A stretch of 6,644 nucleotides of DNA from the NCBI GenBank assembly GCA_955652925.1, contig CATPCO010000039.1:1-6644 (forward strand), written 5' to 3'. The stretch is from an uncultured Xanthobacteraceae bacterium (lineage in GTDB: Bacteria; Pseudomonadota; Alphaproteobacteria; Rhizobiales; Xanthobacteraceae). The notes under the pieces were generated by a model, which saw only the letters and a program-made list of their open reading frames with translations, did no database searches and was not told the origin of the DNA. The stretch's first letter is position 1. Every line of letters starts with the position of its first letter. Below, piece by piece: positions 6,451-6,644 of this stretch. Made by a program: the position numbers and the translations under genes.

Positions 6451-6456
6451 ATATTA
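6451..6456 (-). promoter_or_regulatory. Possible -10 element (TAATAT) just upstream of the TIR start
   Basis: Reading leftward, TAATAT ends 8 bases before the ATG at 6442. It is the most AT-rich six bases in a GC-rich 105-bp divergent gap. If used as a -10 box, transcription would start at or within a couple of bases of the ATG, giving a leaderless message. That would fit the lack of a Shine-Dalgarno sequence for this start. No good -35 lies at 16-18 bases; the best match is poor. It is a weak candidate. Confidence 0.25.
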
Positions 6457-6547
6457 GTCGGCAGCGCCCCTTGCCGCCAGATCGGGTGCATGGGGAACAA
6501 CGCCCATCGGTTTGCGTTCTACCGGGATGAACATCAGGAGCTGACAA

Positions 6548-6634
6548 ATGGACTTTGGGCGAGGACTACTCCTGTGGCTGCTTGGGATTCCCCTTCCGAT
6601 CATCCTTTTGCTTGCGCTTTTCTGGCATCACTAG
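6548..6634 (+). CDS. 28-residue hydrophobic membrane mini-protein
   Basis: A 28-codon reading frame runs from ATG at 6548 to TAG at 6632-6634. It begins MDFGRGLLLWLL, continues through two prolines (GIPLP) into a run of Ile, Leu and Ala, and ends FWHH. Nearly the whole peptide is hydrophobic, with R5 near the start and two His at the end, as expected of a single membrane span with a central Pro kink. The ribosome-binding site is one of the best in the window: CAGGAG at 6535-6540 with a 7-base spacer. This is the main reason to believe the gene. It is divergent from the TIR gene with 105 bases between starts, so the two could share control. I have a vague recollection of similar tiny proteins in Bradyrhizobium but cannot name a family. 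Its function is unknown; options include a small membrane-protein partner or a hydrophobic toxin-like peptide. Confidence 0.65.
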   Translation: MDFGRGLLLWLLGIPLPIILLLALFWHH

Positions 6635-6644
6635 GTGCAGGCTC

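Noticed and set aside
6443..6547. N-terminal extension of the TIR gene to ATG at 6547
   Set aside because: The 35 extra residues are basic and Gly/Ser/Thr/Arg-rich with no family match, no SD is visible, and the extension would cover the SD of the divergent mini-gene. TIR domains commonly start at the MPHIIISYRR-type motif.

Overview
The window looks like chromosomal DNA from a GC-rich alphaproteobacterium, probably of the Bradyrhizobium/Rhizobiales type. The grounds are codon use strongly biased to G/C at third positions, ABC-transporter genes of a kind abundant in that group, palindromic intergenic repeats with GTGAGGGGG and CCTCTCCC blocks, and a TIR-domain protein with an Ala/Pro-rich linker. 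The assignment comes from sequence style and recalled families, not from a search. No rRNA, tRNA, CRISPR array, transposase or phage gene is visible.

Layout. Bases 1-166 are a cluster of three back-to-back inverted repeats, the first with perfect 37-bp arms. Next comes a minus-strand gene (219-1148) for an NMT1/THI5-like periplasmic-binding-protein-fold protein with no visible signal peptide. A 146-bp divergent promoter region (1149-1294) holds a 25-bp near-palindrome that looks like an operator. Rightward from it runs a tight three-gene ABC importer operon: a Tat-exported family 1 solute-binding protein (1295-2599), a MalF-type permease (2615-3544) and a MalG-type permease (3541-4404, starting in an ATGA overlap). 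No ATPase gene follows. The operon meets a convergent gene after only 4 bases.

That convergent minus-strand gene (4409-6442) encodes a 677-residue protein with an N-terminal TIR domain, a low-complexity Ala/Pro linker, one membrane span, a Pro-rich stalk and two tandem concanavalin/LamG-like domains that are clear duplicates of each other. The layout suggests a membrane receptor with an outside ligand-binding part and an inside TIR effector or signalling part. Divergent from it, at the right edge, a strong ribosome-binding site precedes a 28-codon hydrophobic mini-protein (6548-6634).

The three operon genes should form the membrane and periplasmic parts of a carbohydrate-type importer that borrows an ATPase encoded elsewhere. 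The divergent binding protein may be co-regulated with them through the shared intergenic region. The TIR protein and the mini-protein appear to be a separate accessory unit. The most interesting item is the TIR-TM-double-lectin-like architecture, together with the divergently placed tiny membrane peptide.
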